51,299 nucleotides of DNA. It comes from CAZGKW01 sp964526295 (lineage in GTDB: Bacteria; Planctomycetota; Phycisphaerae; FEN-1346). Shown here one piece after another: positions 24,084-32,683 of this stretch. Each line of letters begins with the position of its first letter. The first letter of the stretch is position 1. The stretch is taken from positions 1-51,299 of the forward strand of contig CAZGKW010000032.1 of NCBI GenBank assembly GCA_964526295.1, read 5' to 3'. The notes beneath the pieces are model-generated. The model worked only from the letters and a program-made list of their open reading frames with translations, made no database searches and was not told the DNA's origin. The translations under genes were made by a program, and so were the position numbers.

Positions 24084-25337
24084 CTACTGGCCGCGGACGG
24101 ATGTCTTGTGCGGACCGGACTCGGGGCGATGAGGCCCGGCGGCGATCCCCCCGCCCTGGGGCGGTACGATGTCGCCCTTCGGGGCGTGCCTGGCCCACTC
24201 GGCCTCCGGCAGGAGCATGAGCCGGTCGGCCCGGCCCATGTTCTGCGTCCACTTGCCGTCCCAATGGCCCACGCCGAGGTGGACGCTGCCCGGGTTGACC
24301 ATGTTCTGGTGATGGGGCGGGCTGGAGAACCACTGCCAGAACGTCCGCTCGCCGCTGCGGGACCCCAGGGCGATGTTCTCGCTGAAGCCCCGCGGGTAGC
24401 CCGCATTCTTCATCCGCTGGGCCATGCTCTTGTTGGCGGCGGTGGGCGAGGCGTGGCTGAAGTACCCGAGGTCGACCATCTCCTTGCTGTGGCGGCGGGC
24501 GCTCTGGAGGAGCCGCGGGTCGACCTCGTAGGGCAGGATGCCGAGGTACTCGCGGTAGCGGTTGACGAACCGGACGTTCTCGTATTCAGCCTCGCTCATC
24601 AGGGGGCGGAGCGTACGATTGTAGGCCTCGATCTGCCGGCAGGCCCGGTAGAACCAGAGGAGCCGCCGGGAGGGGTCGTCGGGGGCTTTGCCCTCGCCGA
24701 ACGGGGGGATGGCGGCGGCCTCTTCGACGGTCATACCCAGGGCCGCCTCGCCCTCGGCCACGAGTGCCGCCTCGGCCTCCTCGCCGAAGAGGCGCGACCG
24801 CGGCGGGGCGAGGTCGCGATAGATCGCCAGCAGCTCGGCCCGCCGCCGGAGGGCCTCCAGCACAGGCAGGCGGACCTGGTAGACCTGGTCCAAGAGCTCC
24901 GTCATCTCCTTGAGCTTCGCGTGGTACTGCTCGGCCCGACGGAGGGGCTCGCCCTTGGCCAGCTTCCGGATGTTCTCGCGGGCTGCGGCACGGGTCTCGA
25001 TGAGCTCCTGCTCCACGGCCCGGGCCTTCTCGGGGTCGCCCAGAAGCCGCGAGGCCCGCCCGATGACCGTCTGGTCCCGCTTCAGGATGTCCCGGACCGC
25101 CCCGAAGAGGTACCCCCGTGCCGCCGGGCCCATGGCCTGCATCCTGTCGATGGCGGCCCGCGAGGCGGCCGAGTCGCCGCCGAGGGCCTCGCTTCGCAAT
25201 CGACGAAGCTCCATATGAAGGGCGGCCGTCATCGGCGCCGGCGCGGCGGCGGCCGGCCGCGCCGACGGGCCAAGCGCCGCCAGGGCGGCCAGCACGAGTG
25301 GCGCAATTATGTTCGACGAAAACACTGTTTTGACCAT
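24084..25337 (-). CDS. exported CAP/SCP-domain protein (YkwD-like)
   Basis: 417 residues with a signal peptide (IIAPLVLAALAALGPSARPAAAA). Residues about 50-225 are charged alpha-helix (possible coiled coil). The CAP domain (about 275-390) is recognised by LLQSARRHSKEMVDLGYFSH, then SENIALG, WFSSPPHHQNMVNPG and HLGVGHWDGKWTQNMG; the conserved H and E residues of the CAP cavity are present. Bacterial CAP proteins are often secreted and bind lipids or cell-wall material. The start is taken at 25337 because the ribosome site is weak and the n-region is Lys-containing. Upstream it faces the sulfatase gene. Confidence 0.82.
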   Translation of the reverse strand: MVKTVFSSNIIAPLVLAALAALGPSARPAAAAPAPMTAALHMELRRLRSEALGGDSAASRAAIDRMQAMGPAARGYLFGAVRDILKRDQTVIGRASRLLGDPEKARAVEQELIETRAAARENIRKLAKGEPLRRAEQYHAKLKEMTELLDQVYQVRLPVLEALRRRAELLAIYRDLAPPRSRLFGEEAEAALVAEGEAALGMTVEEAAAIPPFGEGKAPDDPSRRLLWFYRACRQIEAYNRTLRPLMSEAEYENVRFVNRYREYLGILPYEVDPRLLQSARRHSKEMVDLGYFSHASPTAANKSMAQRMKNAGYPRGFSENIALGSRSGERTFWQWFSSPPHHQNMVNPGSVHLGVGHWDGKWTQNMGRADRLMLLPEAEWARHAPKGDIVPPQGGGIAAGPHRPESGPHKTSVRGQ

Positions 25338-25438
25338 GCCGTGACCCCGCGTTTCCCCCCGGCGCCCCCTCAGTGGCCCCCCGTTGACCCCCCAGTTCAT
25401 ACGCGGAGCACCCCCCTCTCAGCAAGCCCAAGCGGCGC

Positions 25439-25466
25439 TTGACGCCCGGAATCGGCGCGGTAAGGT
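25439..25466 (+). promoter_or_regulatory. promoter of the sulfatase gene
   Basis: TTGACG (25439-25444), 16-base spacer, TAAGGT (25461-25466). The start codon is at 25519, giving a leader of about 45 bases. Confidence 0.55.
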
Positions 25467-25518
25467 GGCCGGACTTGCCGCCCGAGCCGGGGGGCCCAAC
25501 CGCGAAAGGTGCCGCCGC

Positions 25519-27057
25519 ATGAAGCCGCCGAACGTCCTCTGGATCATCTCCGACCAGCACAACGCCAAGGTCCTCGGCCACAAGGGCCACCCCGACGTCC
25601 GGACGCCGCACCTCGACCGCCTGGCCGCCGAGGGCACCCGCTTCGAGAACGCCGTCACTCAGAACCCCATCTGCACGCCCACCCGCGTCTCTTACATCAG
25701 CGGCCAGTACCCCCACAACCACGGCTACTACGGCCTGTCGGGGCCCCGGCCGCAGGGGCTGCCCACCGTCTTCGGCCACTTCCGCCGGGCGGGATATCGC
25801 ACCGCCGCCATCGGCAAGATCCACTGCCCCGAGTACTGGGTCGAGGACGACTGCGACCTCTATCACGAGACGACCGGGTGCAGCGTCGGCGGCCGGTGCG
25901 AGGCCTACGCCGACTACCTCGCCGAGCGGGGCCTCACGCACCTCGAAGACCACGGGGCGATGGAGGAGTTCGGCAAGCGGGGCCGACAGACCGTCGAGGG
26001 CCGACCCTCGAAGGTCTCATACGAAGATAGCCAGGAAGGTTGGTCCGTCCGCCGGGCGGCGGCCTTCATGGACGATTGCGCCGAGGCCGGCGCGCCGTTT
26101 CTCTGCCACGTCAGCCTCCCCAAGCCCCACCAGTGCTACACCCCGGCCCGGCGGTTCTGGGACCTGTACGACGAATCCACGCTGACGCTCCCGCCGAACG
26201 CCGATTACGACATGCGTGCCGCCGGCAAGCCGCCGCACCTGGTGCGGGCCGCCGAGCGGTGGCGAACCGGCGACTGGACGCTCTTCGAGCCGCACACGTT
26301 CGAGGCCGGCCGCCTGCGGAAGCTCCACGGCTACCTGGGCAACGTCAGCCACGTCGACCACGCCGTCGGCGAGCTGCTCGCCCACCTGCGCGAGGGGGGC
26401 CTGGAGGAGAACACGATCGTCCTCTACTCCAGCGACCACGGCGACTACGCGTGCGAGCATGGCATCCTGGAGAAGGCCCCCGGCATCTCGGCCGACGCCA
26501 TCACCCGGGTGCCGTGGATGTGGCGGTGGCCGGGCCGCATCGCCGCGGGCCGGACCGCCGAGGAGCTGGCCGAGATCGTCGATTTCGCCCCGACGGTCTG
26601 CTCGCTGGCGGGCCTTCCGCCGATGCCGACGGCCGACGGGCACGACCTCTCGCCCCTCCTCCAGGGCGAGACGGGCGAGGTCCGCCGCCTCGCCGTCACG
26701 GAGTTCGCCTGGTCGAAGAGCGTTCGGAAAGGCAAGTTCCGATACGTCCACTATCCGCCGGCGATGTTCCCCGACGAGCACCCGGAGGGGTTCGCGGAGC
26801 TCTACGACCTGGAGGCCGACCCGTGGGAGATGCGGAACCTGGCGGGCGACCCGGCGCACGCGGGCCTCATCGACGAGATGCGAAAGGACCTCCTCGACTG
26901 GCTCATCACGACGACGCGGCCGCGAACCGTCCTCTTGTCGGTGCAATTGACCGGCCTGGACGTCGTCACGCGTTACGGCAACGCGACGTACCCGGACGGC
27001 AAGATCGGCCCGTCCGACATCGCCCGCGTCCGCGAGGCGAACCGCAACTACCTCTGA
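25519..27057 (+). CDS. type I sulfatase
   Basis: 512 residues. The Cys-type active site is C52-T-P-T-R56 in NPICTPTRVSYISG, where C52 should become formylglycine; metal ligands are in WIISDQHN and, near residue 306, SSDHGDYACEHG. GKIHCPEYW and SLPKPH complete the family pattern. It hydrolyses a sulfate ester of a polysaccharide or aryl compound, but the substrate is unknown. There is no clear signal peptide after the ATG at 25519 (AAAGG upstream), so it may be cytosolic. The C-terminus is long and lacks a recognised carbohydrate-binding module. It converges with the GH42 gene. Confidence 0.9.
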   Translation: MKPPNVLWIISDQHNAKVLGHKGHPDVRTPHLDRLAAEGTRFENAVTQNPICTPTRVSYISGQYPHNHGYYGLSGPRPQGLPTVFGHFRRAGYRTAAIGKIHCPEYWVEDDCDLYHETTGCSVGGRCEAYADYLAERGLTHLEDHGAMEEFGKRGRQTVEGRPSKVSYEDSQEGWSVRRAAAFMDDCAEAGAPFLCHVSLPKPHQCYTPARRFWDLYDESTLTLPPNADYDMRAAGKPPHLVRAAERWRTGDWTLFEPHTFEAGRLRKLHGYLGNVSHVDHAVGELLAHLREGGLEENTIVLYSSDHGDYACEHGILEKAPGISADAITRVPWMWRWPGRIAAGRTAEELAEIVDFAPTVCSLAGLPPMPTADGHDLSPLLQGETGEVRRLAVTEFAWSKSVRKGKFRYVHYPPAMFPDEHPEGFAELYDLEADPWEMRNLAGDPAHAGLIDEMRKDLLDWLITTTRPRTVLLSVQLTGLDVVTRYGNATYPDGKIGPSDIARVREANRNYL

Positions 27058-27099
27058 CGCCTGACGCCAGGCGCCGGGCTGCTGTCCCCCTCACCCCAC

Positions 27100-27122
27100 C
27101 CCTCTCCCGCGGGGGGAGAGGG
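27100..27122. repeat. CCCTCTCC-type hairpin, copy 1
   Basis: Perfect 9-bp stem (27100-27108 with 27114-27122) around a GC loop. The same motif recurs at 29609-29636 and 36615-36718. It may end transcription of the sulfatase, although no T-run follows. Confidence 0.65.
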
Positions 27123-27374
27123 AGTCATGAACGGCGTGCCTTCATCGTATCTCCCTTGACGGGCTTGCCCGGCATAGCCTTGGCGACGCTCGGAGAGGAA
27201 ATGGGTGAGGGTGCCGGCGGCCGAAGGCCGCCGAGCTGACATCCGGGTCTCCAGAAGCGAGAACCCGAAACGGTTTTCTTGTTTGACGGCCGGCAACGCA
27301 TCGACGAGAGAGACGCCGTGGCACGTCCGGCACGCGTCGTCAGTCAGGGTTTCGCGCCGTCGGCTGAGTGGCGC

Positions 27375-27398
27375 GGCGGGCACGGAGACCCGCCGCGC
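27375..27398. repeat. GC palindromic repeat, copy 1
   Basis: A 24-base element whose arms (GGCGGG and CCCGCC) form a hairpin. An identical inverted copy lies at 29743-29766 and a two-mismatch copy at 38243-38266. Confidence 0.75.
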
Positions 27399-27417
27399 AC
27401 AGTCTATCTGAGACCGC

Positions 27418-29526
27418 TCAGGCCCCCTCCAGGACCAGGGAGCCGTAGGGCGGGAGGCGGACGGCGCCCTCGACCGGGCGGCCGTCGTCGAGCAGGTCCG
27501 TAAAGCGGGCCCCGCCAAGGTCGACCGTCTGCTCGCGACGGGTGAAGTTGAGGAGGAAGACGAACCGCCGCTCGCCATCGGTCCGCATCTGGGCCGTCAC
27601 GCCATCCGGCAGGTTCGTCTCCAGGACACGCTCGAGGCCCAGCCCCTCGACGAGCGCCCCGTAGAAATCGCCGAGGAACCGGTCGTCGTTCCGCGACGCG
27701 ACGTAGTACGCCTTCCCCTCCCCGAACGCGTTCACCGTGAGGCACGGCTCGCCCGCGTAGAACTGCTCGCCGTAGGTCGCCAGCACCTCGGCCCCCTCGG
27801 GATGGATCCGCTCGCAGAAGACGCGGGCCTCGTACTCGCCCGAGAGGCCCAGCGGGTCCCCCTCGAGCGGCACAACCGTGTTCCGCTCGTCGTCGTAGAG
27901 GACGTCCAGCTCCTCGGCCCACACGCCCAAGAGCTCCCGCAGCGGCCCGGGGAAGCCGCCTTGGAAGCACCGGTCGTTCTCGTCGACGAGGCCGGTCCAG
28001 TAGGTCGCGACGAACGTCCCGCCGCCGCGGACGAACTCTTCGATCCGCTCGGCGACGCCCGGGCGGACCATGTAGAGCATGGGGGCGACGACGATCCGGT
28101 AGGGCGAGAGGTCGGCCTCCTCCCAGACGACGTCGACCGGTATGCCGCGTCGCCAGAACTGGCCGTAGTGCCGCTCGCACGTCGGGTGGTAGTCGATACC
28201 GTGGTGCCGCGGGCCGCGGGCCTCGTCGATGGCCCAGCCGTTCTCCTTGTCGAAGATGACGGCCGCCTCGGGCCGGACACTGGTGCCGATGACGGGGTCG
28301 AGTTCTTTGAGGATCGCGCCGACCTCGGCCACGGACCGGAAGATCCGCGTGTGCTCCGTGCCGTCGTGCATGACGACGGCCCCGTGGAGCTTCTCGCACC
28401 CGCCGCGCCCGGCCCGCCACTGGAAGTACTGGACGGTGTCGGAGCCGTGGGCGACGGCCTGGAGCGAGATCAGCCGGTGGACGCCGGGGCGCTTCAGCTT
28501 CATGTAGGGCATCCAGGCGGTGTCGCAGGCCGAGCCGGGCGTCCCCTCCATCATCATGTAGGGCCGGCCGCCCTTCGCCGCCCGGTAGAAGTCGTGCAGC
28601 ATCGACCAGCCCCGGGCGTCGCGGGGCGTGTCGTCGCGGTCGTGGTACTTCGGGTACGGGTCGACGCTCATCACGTCGACGGCGGCCGCGAGGTCGCGCG
28701 GCACCATCGATGTGCAGTAGCCGTAGACGTTTGCCGTGACGGGGACGTCGGGCGTCACCTCCTTGAGGACGTCGATCTCGTTTCGGAGGCAGGCGACGCC
28801 CTGGTCGGAGGTGAAGCGTTTCCAGTCGAGCGCCAGGCCGTGCAGGCAGAATTCGCCGCCTGGACCGGGAAGCTCGATCTGGGGGAAATCGTTATAGGTG
28901 TGGCTCCAGAAGCCGGTCCACCAGGCCCGGTTGAGGCCCTCGATCGAGCCGTACTTCGCCCGGAGCCAATCGTGGAACTGGCTGCGGCAATGGTCGCAGA
29001 AGCACGCCCCCGACATCTCGTTCGAGACGTGCCACACGAGCAGGGCCGGGTGGTCCTTGTACCGCTCGGCGAGCTTGCGGTCGATGATGCGGCACTTCTC
29101 GCGGTAGACGGGGGAGGTGAGGCAGAAGTTCAGCCGGCCACGATGCCGGCCGGGCTCGTCCAGGCGGTAGACCCGCAGAACCTCGGGGTAGGTCTCGGAC
29201 ATCCACGCCGGGTGGGCCGCCGACGGCGTCGCGAGGACGGCGAACATGCCGCTGTCGGCCAGCATGTCCATGACCCGGTCGAGCCAGCCGAAGGTGAATC
29301 GGCCCTCCTCGGGATCGAGCTGGGACCAGGAGAAGATGGCCGTGCTCATGGCGTTGCAGCCGGCGAGCTTCGCGAGGCGCATGTCCTCGGCCCAGACCTC
29401 AGGCAGGTCGCTATCGCGGTCGATCGTCTCCAGGTCACTCAGCGGCACCCACTGGTCGGGGTTGTAATCGCCCCCGTGGAGGAAGTGGGGGCACTTGGGG
29501 CTGATCGGCGGGTACTTGCCGGGCAT
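27418..29526 (-). CDS. GH42 beta-galactosidase
   Basis: 702 residues, the usual length. The ATG at 29526 follows GGGAGGG by eight bases. The TIM barrel carries HVSNEMSG with the acid/base E170 after N169, and MMMEGTPG with the nucleophile near E327. CFCDHC (175-180) is the Cys cluster that binds zinc in GH42 enzymes. The trimerisation domain (about 395-600) starts at AVIFDKENGWAID and the C-terminal beta domain ends in YGSLVLEG. It cleaves terminal beta-galactose from oligosaccharides. No signal peptide, so it probably acts in the cytoplasm on imported sugars. Confidence 0.92.
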   Translation of the reverse strand: MPGKYPPISPKCPHFLHGGDYNPDQWVPLSDLETIDRDSDLPEVWAEDMRLAKLAGCNAMSTAIFSWSQLDPEEGRFTFGWLDRVMDMLADSGMFAVLATPSAAHPAWMSETYPEVLRVYRLDEPGRHRGRLNFCLTSPVYREKCRIIDRKLAERYKDHPALLVWHVSNEMSGACFCDHCRSQFHDWLRAKYGSIEGLNRAWWTGFWSHTYNDFPQIELPGPGGEFCLHGLALDWKRFTSDQGVACLRNEIDVLKEVTPDVPVTANVYGYCTSMVPRDLAAAVDVMSVDPYPKYHDRDDTPRDARGWSMLHDFYRAAKGGRPYMMMEGTPGSACDTAWMPYMKLKRPGVHRLISLQAVAHGSDTVQYFQWRAGRGGCEKLHGAVVMHDGTEHTRIFRSVAEVGAILKELDPVIGTSVRPEAAVIFDKENGWAIDEARGPRHHGIDYHPTCERHYGQFWRRGIPVDVVWEEADLSPYRIVVAPMLYMVRPGVAERIEEFVRGGGTFVATYWTGLVDENDRCFQGGFPGPLRELLGVWAEELDVLYDDERNTVVPLEGDPLGLSGEYEARVFCERIHPEGAEVLATYGEQFYAGEPCLTVNAFGEGKAYYVASRNDDRFLGDFYGALVEGLGLERVLETNLPDGVTAQMRTDGERRFVFLLNFTRREQTVDLGGARFTDLLDDGRPVEGAVRLPPYGSLVLEGA

Positions 29527-29608
29527 CGAGGGCCCTCCCTTCGGAGGCTGGTTCGTAGCTGGTCGCCCCTCGCCCCCGCCTTCGCCGAGGCTTCGGCGTG
29601 GCAAGCCG

Positions 29609-29636
29609 CCCCTCTCCCGCCAGGGGAGATGGAGGG
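29609..29636. repeat. CCCTCTCC-type hairpin, copy 2
   Basis: Imperfect hairpin of the same family as 27100-27122; it lies in the leader between the GH42 promoter and its start. Confidence 0.55.
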
Positions 29637-29676
29637 GTTGAAAGGCCGCGCGCGGCCACCGCCGGCCGGGTCGGGG

Positions 29677-29704
29677 ATTCTAGCACGGCCGGCGGGAGGC
29701 ACAA
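29677..29704 (-). promoter_or_regulatory. promoter of the GH42 gene
   Basis: Minus strand TTGTGC (29704-29699), 16-base spacer, TAGAAT (29682-29677). The leader to the ATG at 29526 is about 145 bases and includes a hairpin repeat. Confidence 0.6.
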
Positions 29705-29742
29705 GCGGCAAAGCGGTGGGAGGCGCGCTTCGAGAGGCCATC

Positions 29743-29766
29743 GCGCGGCGGGTCTCCGTGCCCGCC
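29743..29766. repeat. GC palindromic repeat, copy 2 (inverted)
   Basis: Exact reverse complement of 27375-27398 over 24 bases. The two copies bracket the GH42 gene and its promoter. Confidence 0.75.
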
Positions 29767-29798
29767 TCGACCAGTGACGAAGAGGCTGCGTGGCCCCT

Positions 29799-31157
29799 CT
29801 AGCGGCTGAGTGTCTCGGCCTGTTCGGCGGCGCGGGCGACGGCCTCGTCCGCGGAGAGCTTGCGGGCCACCAGCTCGGCCAAGCGGGGATCGCGGCCCAT
29901 GCCGCCGCCGGCGAGCAGGTTGTAGGCCTCCTCCCGCCGACCGCTGCGGGACGTGACGGCGCCCACGAGACCCACGTCGGCCACCGCACTGTGGGAGCAC
30001 GCGTTCGGGCAACCGCTGACCGCGACCGTCAGGCCGGGGTCGGCGACGCCGTTCAGGCGGGCCCGGATGCGGTCGGCCAGCTCGTTCGTGTCGGCCAGGG
30101 CTCGGCTGCACCACCGCGTGCCGGGACACGCCACGACCGACGGCTGCGGACGGGCGGCGGGCCTCAAGGGGCCGAACTGCGAGACCGCCCGGCGGAGGGC
30201 CTCCTCGTCCCGCCCGAAGACGAATACGCGGTGCGGCCGGGCGATGCGGACCCGAACGTCGGCCCGCGAGGCCAGTTCCGCGAGCGCCTCGGCCGCCTCC
30301 GGCGCCACGTCGCCGTTGGCGAACGTCAGGACAACGCGGGCCTCCAGGCCGTCCTCGGGCGTCCGAAGCTCGACCGGGGGCCAGCCCCGCTCGGCCTTCG
30401 CCGCCGCGAGGCGGTCCGCCAGGGCCGCTCGGAACGCCTCGTCGCCGATCCGTTCGCGGACGTGCCGCAGGCGGGCCCGACGGCGGTTTTGCCGGTCGCC
30501 GTGCTCGCTGAAAAAGCGGACCGCCGCCAGGACGAGCGGCCGAACGTCCTCCGGCGGGAGCCCGTCCCAGAGCAGGATGCCCGTCCCCGGCCTCGACCCC
30601 AGCGACCCGCCGCCGATCACCCGGAAGCCCCACTCGCCGCCCCGCCGGTGGGCGACGAAGCCGAGGTCGTGTATCCACGGCTGGCCGCACCCGTCGGAGC
30701 AGGCCGACAGGGAGATCTTGAACTTCCGCGGCAGGTTCAGGATGCCGTCGGTCGCCTCCAGGAGCCGCCGGATCGACCAGGCGAGCGGCTCGAGGTCCGG
30801 CAGGTCCCGCCGCGTGCCGCAGCACGGGTCGACGATGATGTTTCGGAGCGTGTCGCCGCAGGCGCCGAGGCCCGTGAGGCCCGCATCGGCGATGGCCCGC
30901 TGAAGGCCAGGCACCTCCGATGGCGAAACGTCGTGGAACTCGACGTCCTGCCGCGTCGTCAGGTGGAGCGGCGTGCCGGGCGTGTGGCGGCGGGCGGCCC
31001 CGGCCAGGGCCCGCCACTGGTCGGCCGTCAAGGCTCCGCCGAGGACCTTCGTCCGCTGCATGAACAGGCCCTCCTGCCGCTGGGGATAGAGGCCCAGCAG
31101 CCGCGCGACGTGTTTGTCCTGGGGAACCTCCGCGCAGGGGAAGGCGATGGGTGCCAT
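29799..31157 (-). CDS. ferredoxin-type sulfite/nitrite reductase
   Basis: 452 residues of the NirA/SirA superfamily. The N-terminal half has LHLTTRQDVEFHDV and GDTLRNIIVDPCCG; a pseudo-repeat follows (SACSDGCGQPW). The 4Fe-4S/siroheme ligands appear as CPGTRWC (C-x5-C) and GCPNAC (C-x3-C) in the last quarter. It catalyses six-electron reduction of sulfite to sulfide or nitrite to ammonia. Context favours sulfite: the start shares a base with the stop of the APS/PAPS reductase gene. It is slightly shorter than typical NirA (about 500 or more). It ends 272 bases upstream of the GH42 gene. Confidence 0.85.
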   Translation of the reverse strand: MAPIAFPCAEVPQDKHVARLLGLYPQRQEGLFMQRTKVLGGALTADQWRALAGAARRHTPGTPLHLTTRQDVEFHDVSPSEVPGLQRAIADAGLTGLGACGDTLRNIIVDPCCGTRRDLPDLEPLAWSIRRLLEATDGILNLPRKFKISLSACSDGCGQPWIHDLGFVAHRRGGEWGFRVIGGGSLGSRPGTGILLWDGLPPEDVRPLVLAAVRFFSEHGDRQNRRRARLRHVRERIGDEAFRAALADRLAAAKAERGWPPVELRTPEDGLEARVVLTFANGDVAPEAAEALAELASRADVRVRIARPHRVFVFGRDEEALRRAVSQFGPLRPAARPQPSVVACPGTRWCSRALADTNELADRIRARLNGVADPGLTVAVSGCPNACSHSAVADVGLVGAVTSRSGRREEAYNLLAGGGMGRDPRLAELVARKLSADEAVARAAEQAETLSR

Positions 31158-31906
31158 CAGATGCCCGCCCCGTCGGTGAGCTTCATGGGCTTGGTGTTGA
31201 TGCCGCACTCCCCGCCGCACTTGCTGGTGTCGATCCAGCGTCCAGCCCGTTCGTCGCGGCCGGCGGTCAGGCGGGTGCACGGCGCGCAGCCCAGTGAACG
31301 GTAGCCCTTGGCGTAGAGGGGGTTGACCTCGACGCCATTGAGGGCGGCGTAGCGCCACAGGTCGTGCTCGTACCAGATGAGGATGGGGTTGAGCTTGACG
31401 AGGCCGTCCTGCCGCAGCTCCACCTCGTCGAGGGCCGCCCGGGTGCGGCCAGAGGTGCACCGGACGCCGGTGGCCCAGCACTCGACGCCCATCTCGCGGA
31501 TGGCCTGACGGGCCGGCTCGACCTTCAGCAGCTCGCAGCACCGGTCGGGATCGGTCCGGTGGAGGTCGTCGGGCACCGGCTCGCGGTTGCAGAAGACGCG
31601 GAGGTTCCGGTACCGGGCGACGGTCCGCTCCATGAACTCGATGGTCTCGCGATGGCTGTGACGGGTGACGACGGCGAAGCCGCGGATGTCGGGGCTGACG
31701 CGCTTCGCCAGGTGCCACGTGATGCCCGTACCGAGGCTGTTGGCGACGACGAACCGGTCGCCGAACTCGGTCCAGGCGGCCTCGATGAGGGCCAGCGACC
31801 GGTCCACCTTCTGGCCGTAGTGCAGCCCGTCGACGAGCGGGACGACGTCGTCCACCTGGAACTCGCGGAACGCCGCCAGACGGTCAGATACTGTAGCTTG
31901 GGACAT
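31157..31906 (-). CDS. cysH: assimilatory APS/PAPS reductase
   Basis: 249 residues. The PP-loop region reads VVANSLGTGITWHLA; later DRCCELLKVEP (C123-C124) and GCAPCTR provide four Cys for a 4Fe-4S cluster, the pattern of the APS-reducing class; KCGGECGI near the C-terminus holds the reactive Cys. It reduces adenosine phosphosulfate to sulfite, which the next gene reduces to sulfide. The ATG at 31906 has GGGAGG six bases before and overlaps the Rrf2 stop by 23 bases. ATP sulfurylase genes are absent from this window. Confidence 0.87.
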   Translation of the reverse strand: MSQATVSDRLAAFREFQVDDVVPLVDGLHYGQKVDRSLALIEAAWTEFGDRFVVANSLGTGITWHLAKRVSPDIRGFAVVTRHSHRETIEFMERTVARYRNLRVFCNREPVPDDLHRTDPDRCCELLKVEPARQAIREMGVECWATGVRCTSGRTRAALDEVELRQDGLVKLNPILIWYEHDLWRYAALNGVEVNPLYAKGYRSLGCAPCTRLTAGRDERAGRWIDTSKCGGECGINTKPMKLTDGAGI

Positions 31907-32327
31907 GCCCGACCTCCCTCTCGGCCTCGACCAGCTCCCCGAGCGTCGTCGTGTCCAGCACGCCGCCCACGGCGTCGCGGGCGCGTTCCCACATGTTGCG
32001 GAAGGCACACGCCGGTCCCAGGGGGCACCCGGCGGCCCCGTCCTGGATGCAGTCGACCGGGGCGAAGGGGCCGTCGATCTGCCGGACTACGTCGCCGGCG
32101 GTCAGCAGCTCCGGCGAGATGGCCAGCAGGTAGCCCCCGTGGGCCCCGCGGCGCGATTCCACCACACCGCCCTGGCGGAGCTCCCTGAGGATCAGCTCGA
32201 GAAAGCGGGGCGGAACGGCCTGGGCGTCGGCAATATCGGCCGCCGACCGGGGTCCTTCACCGTAGTGCTTGGCCAGCTCGAACACGGCCCGGAGGGCATA
32301 CTGGCACTTCTGCGAGACCTTCATCAT
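31884..32327 (-). CDS. Rrf2-family transcription regulator
   Basis: 147 residues starting MMKVSQKCQYALRAVFELAK, the typical winged helix of Rrf2 (IscR/CymR). The recognition part is VPPRFLELILRELRQGGVVESRRGAHGGYLLA. Three Cys (DCIQDGAAGCPLGPAC, about 100-115) follow the spacing of cluster-binding Rrf2 proteins, so it may sense iron-sulfur status or cysteine supply. GGAGGG seven bases before the ATG fixes the start. It opens the operon with cysH and the sulfite reductase and sits behind a promoter carrying a palindromic operator, so autoregulation is likely. Confidence 0.9.
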   Translation of the reverse strand: MMKVSQKCQYALRAVFELAKHYGEGPRSAADIADAQAVPPRFLELILRELRQGGVVESRRGAHGGYLLAISPELLTAGDVVRQIDGPFAPVDCIQDGAAGCPLGPACAFRNMWERARDAVGGVLDTTTLGELVEAEREVGHVPSYSI

Positions 32328-32350
32328 TGAGCGACCCTCCGCCGGTCCAC

Positions 32351-32403
32351 CACTACCCGAGTAATTCAATCGGAATACTAACCTAAGCCCCCTGCCCTGT
32401 CAA
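32351..32403 (-). promoter_or_regulatory. Rrf2-operon promoter with palindromic operator
   Basis: Minus strand TTGACA (32403-32398), 17-base spacer, TAGTAT (32380-32375). Just below, at the expected transcription start (~32368), CCGA (plus strand 32357-32360) and TCGG (32370-32373) form the arms of a palindrome around an AT-rich core GTAATTCAA. This layout fits an Rrf2-type operator that blocks transcription when occupied. Confidence 0.85.
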
Positions 32404-32597
32404 GCGGATTCCGGGCGGTTTCTTCGGAAAGGCCGGGGGGCTTCCCCGCCAACCCACAGGATGGCGGGTGGAGGAGCCAATGGGTGGCAAATCGGGACGC
32501 GGAGGCAGGAAGCCGCGGGCTGCCGAAATGTGCAGCCGTGGGCCTCCGGGGATCACGATTTCCGCGGTCGCCTCGTGCAAACTGCCACCTTTTGCCA
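32404..32597. other. divergent intergenic region
   Basis: About 190 bases between the two promoters; the start-to-start interval is 356 bases. It contains no gene. A weak GC-rich dyad near 32420-32470 is the only structure noted. Confidence 0.5.
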
Positions 32598-32627
32598 TTG
32601 AACCCTTCGCGACTCGGGGCCTATAAT
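32598..32627 (+). promoter_or_regulatory. promoter of nadA
   Basis: TTGAAC (32598-32603), 18-base spacer, perfect TATAAT (32622-32627). Leader of about 50 bases to the ATG at 32684. Confidence 0.8.
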
Positions 32628-32683
32628 TGCCGAATTCACAGAGGGGAAGTTGCATTTTACCCCGGTTCGCCGGGAGACGCCTG

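Larger units (their letters stand above)
27058..27417. other. convergent intergenic region with two repeat elements
   Basis: 360 bases between the ends of the sulfatase and GH42 genes. It contains a 9-bp-stem CCCTCTCCC hairpin (27100-27122) and a GC palindrome (27375-27398). No ORF in it has a ribosome site or recognisable domain. Confidence 0.7.
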
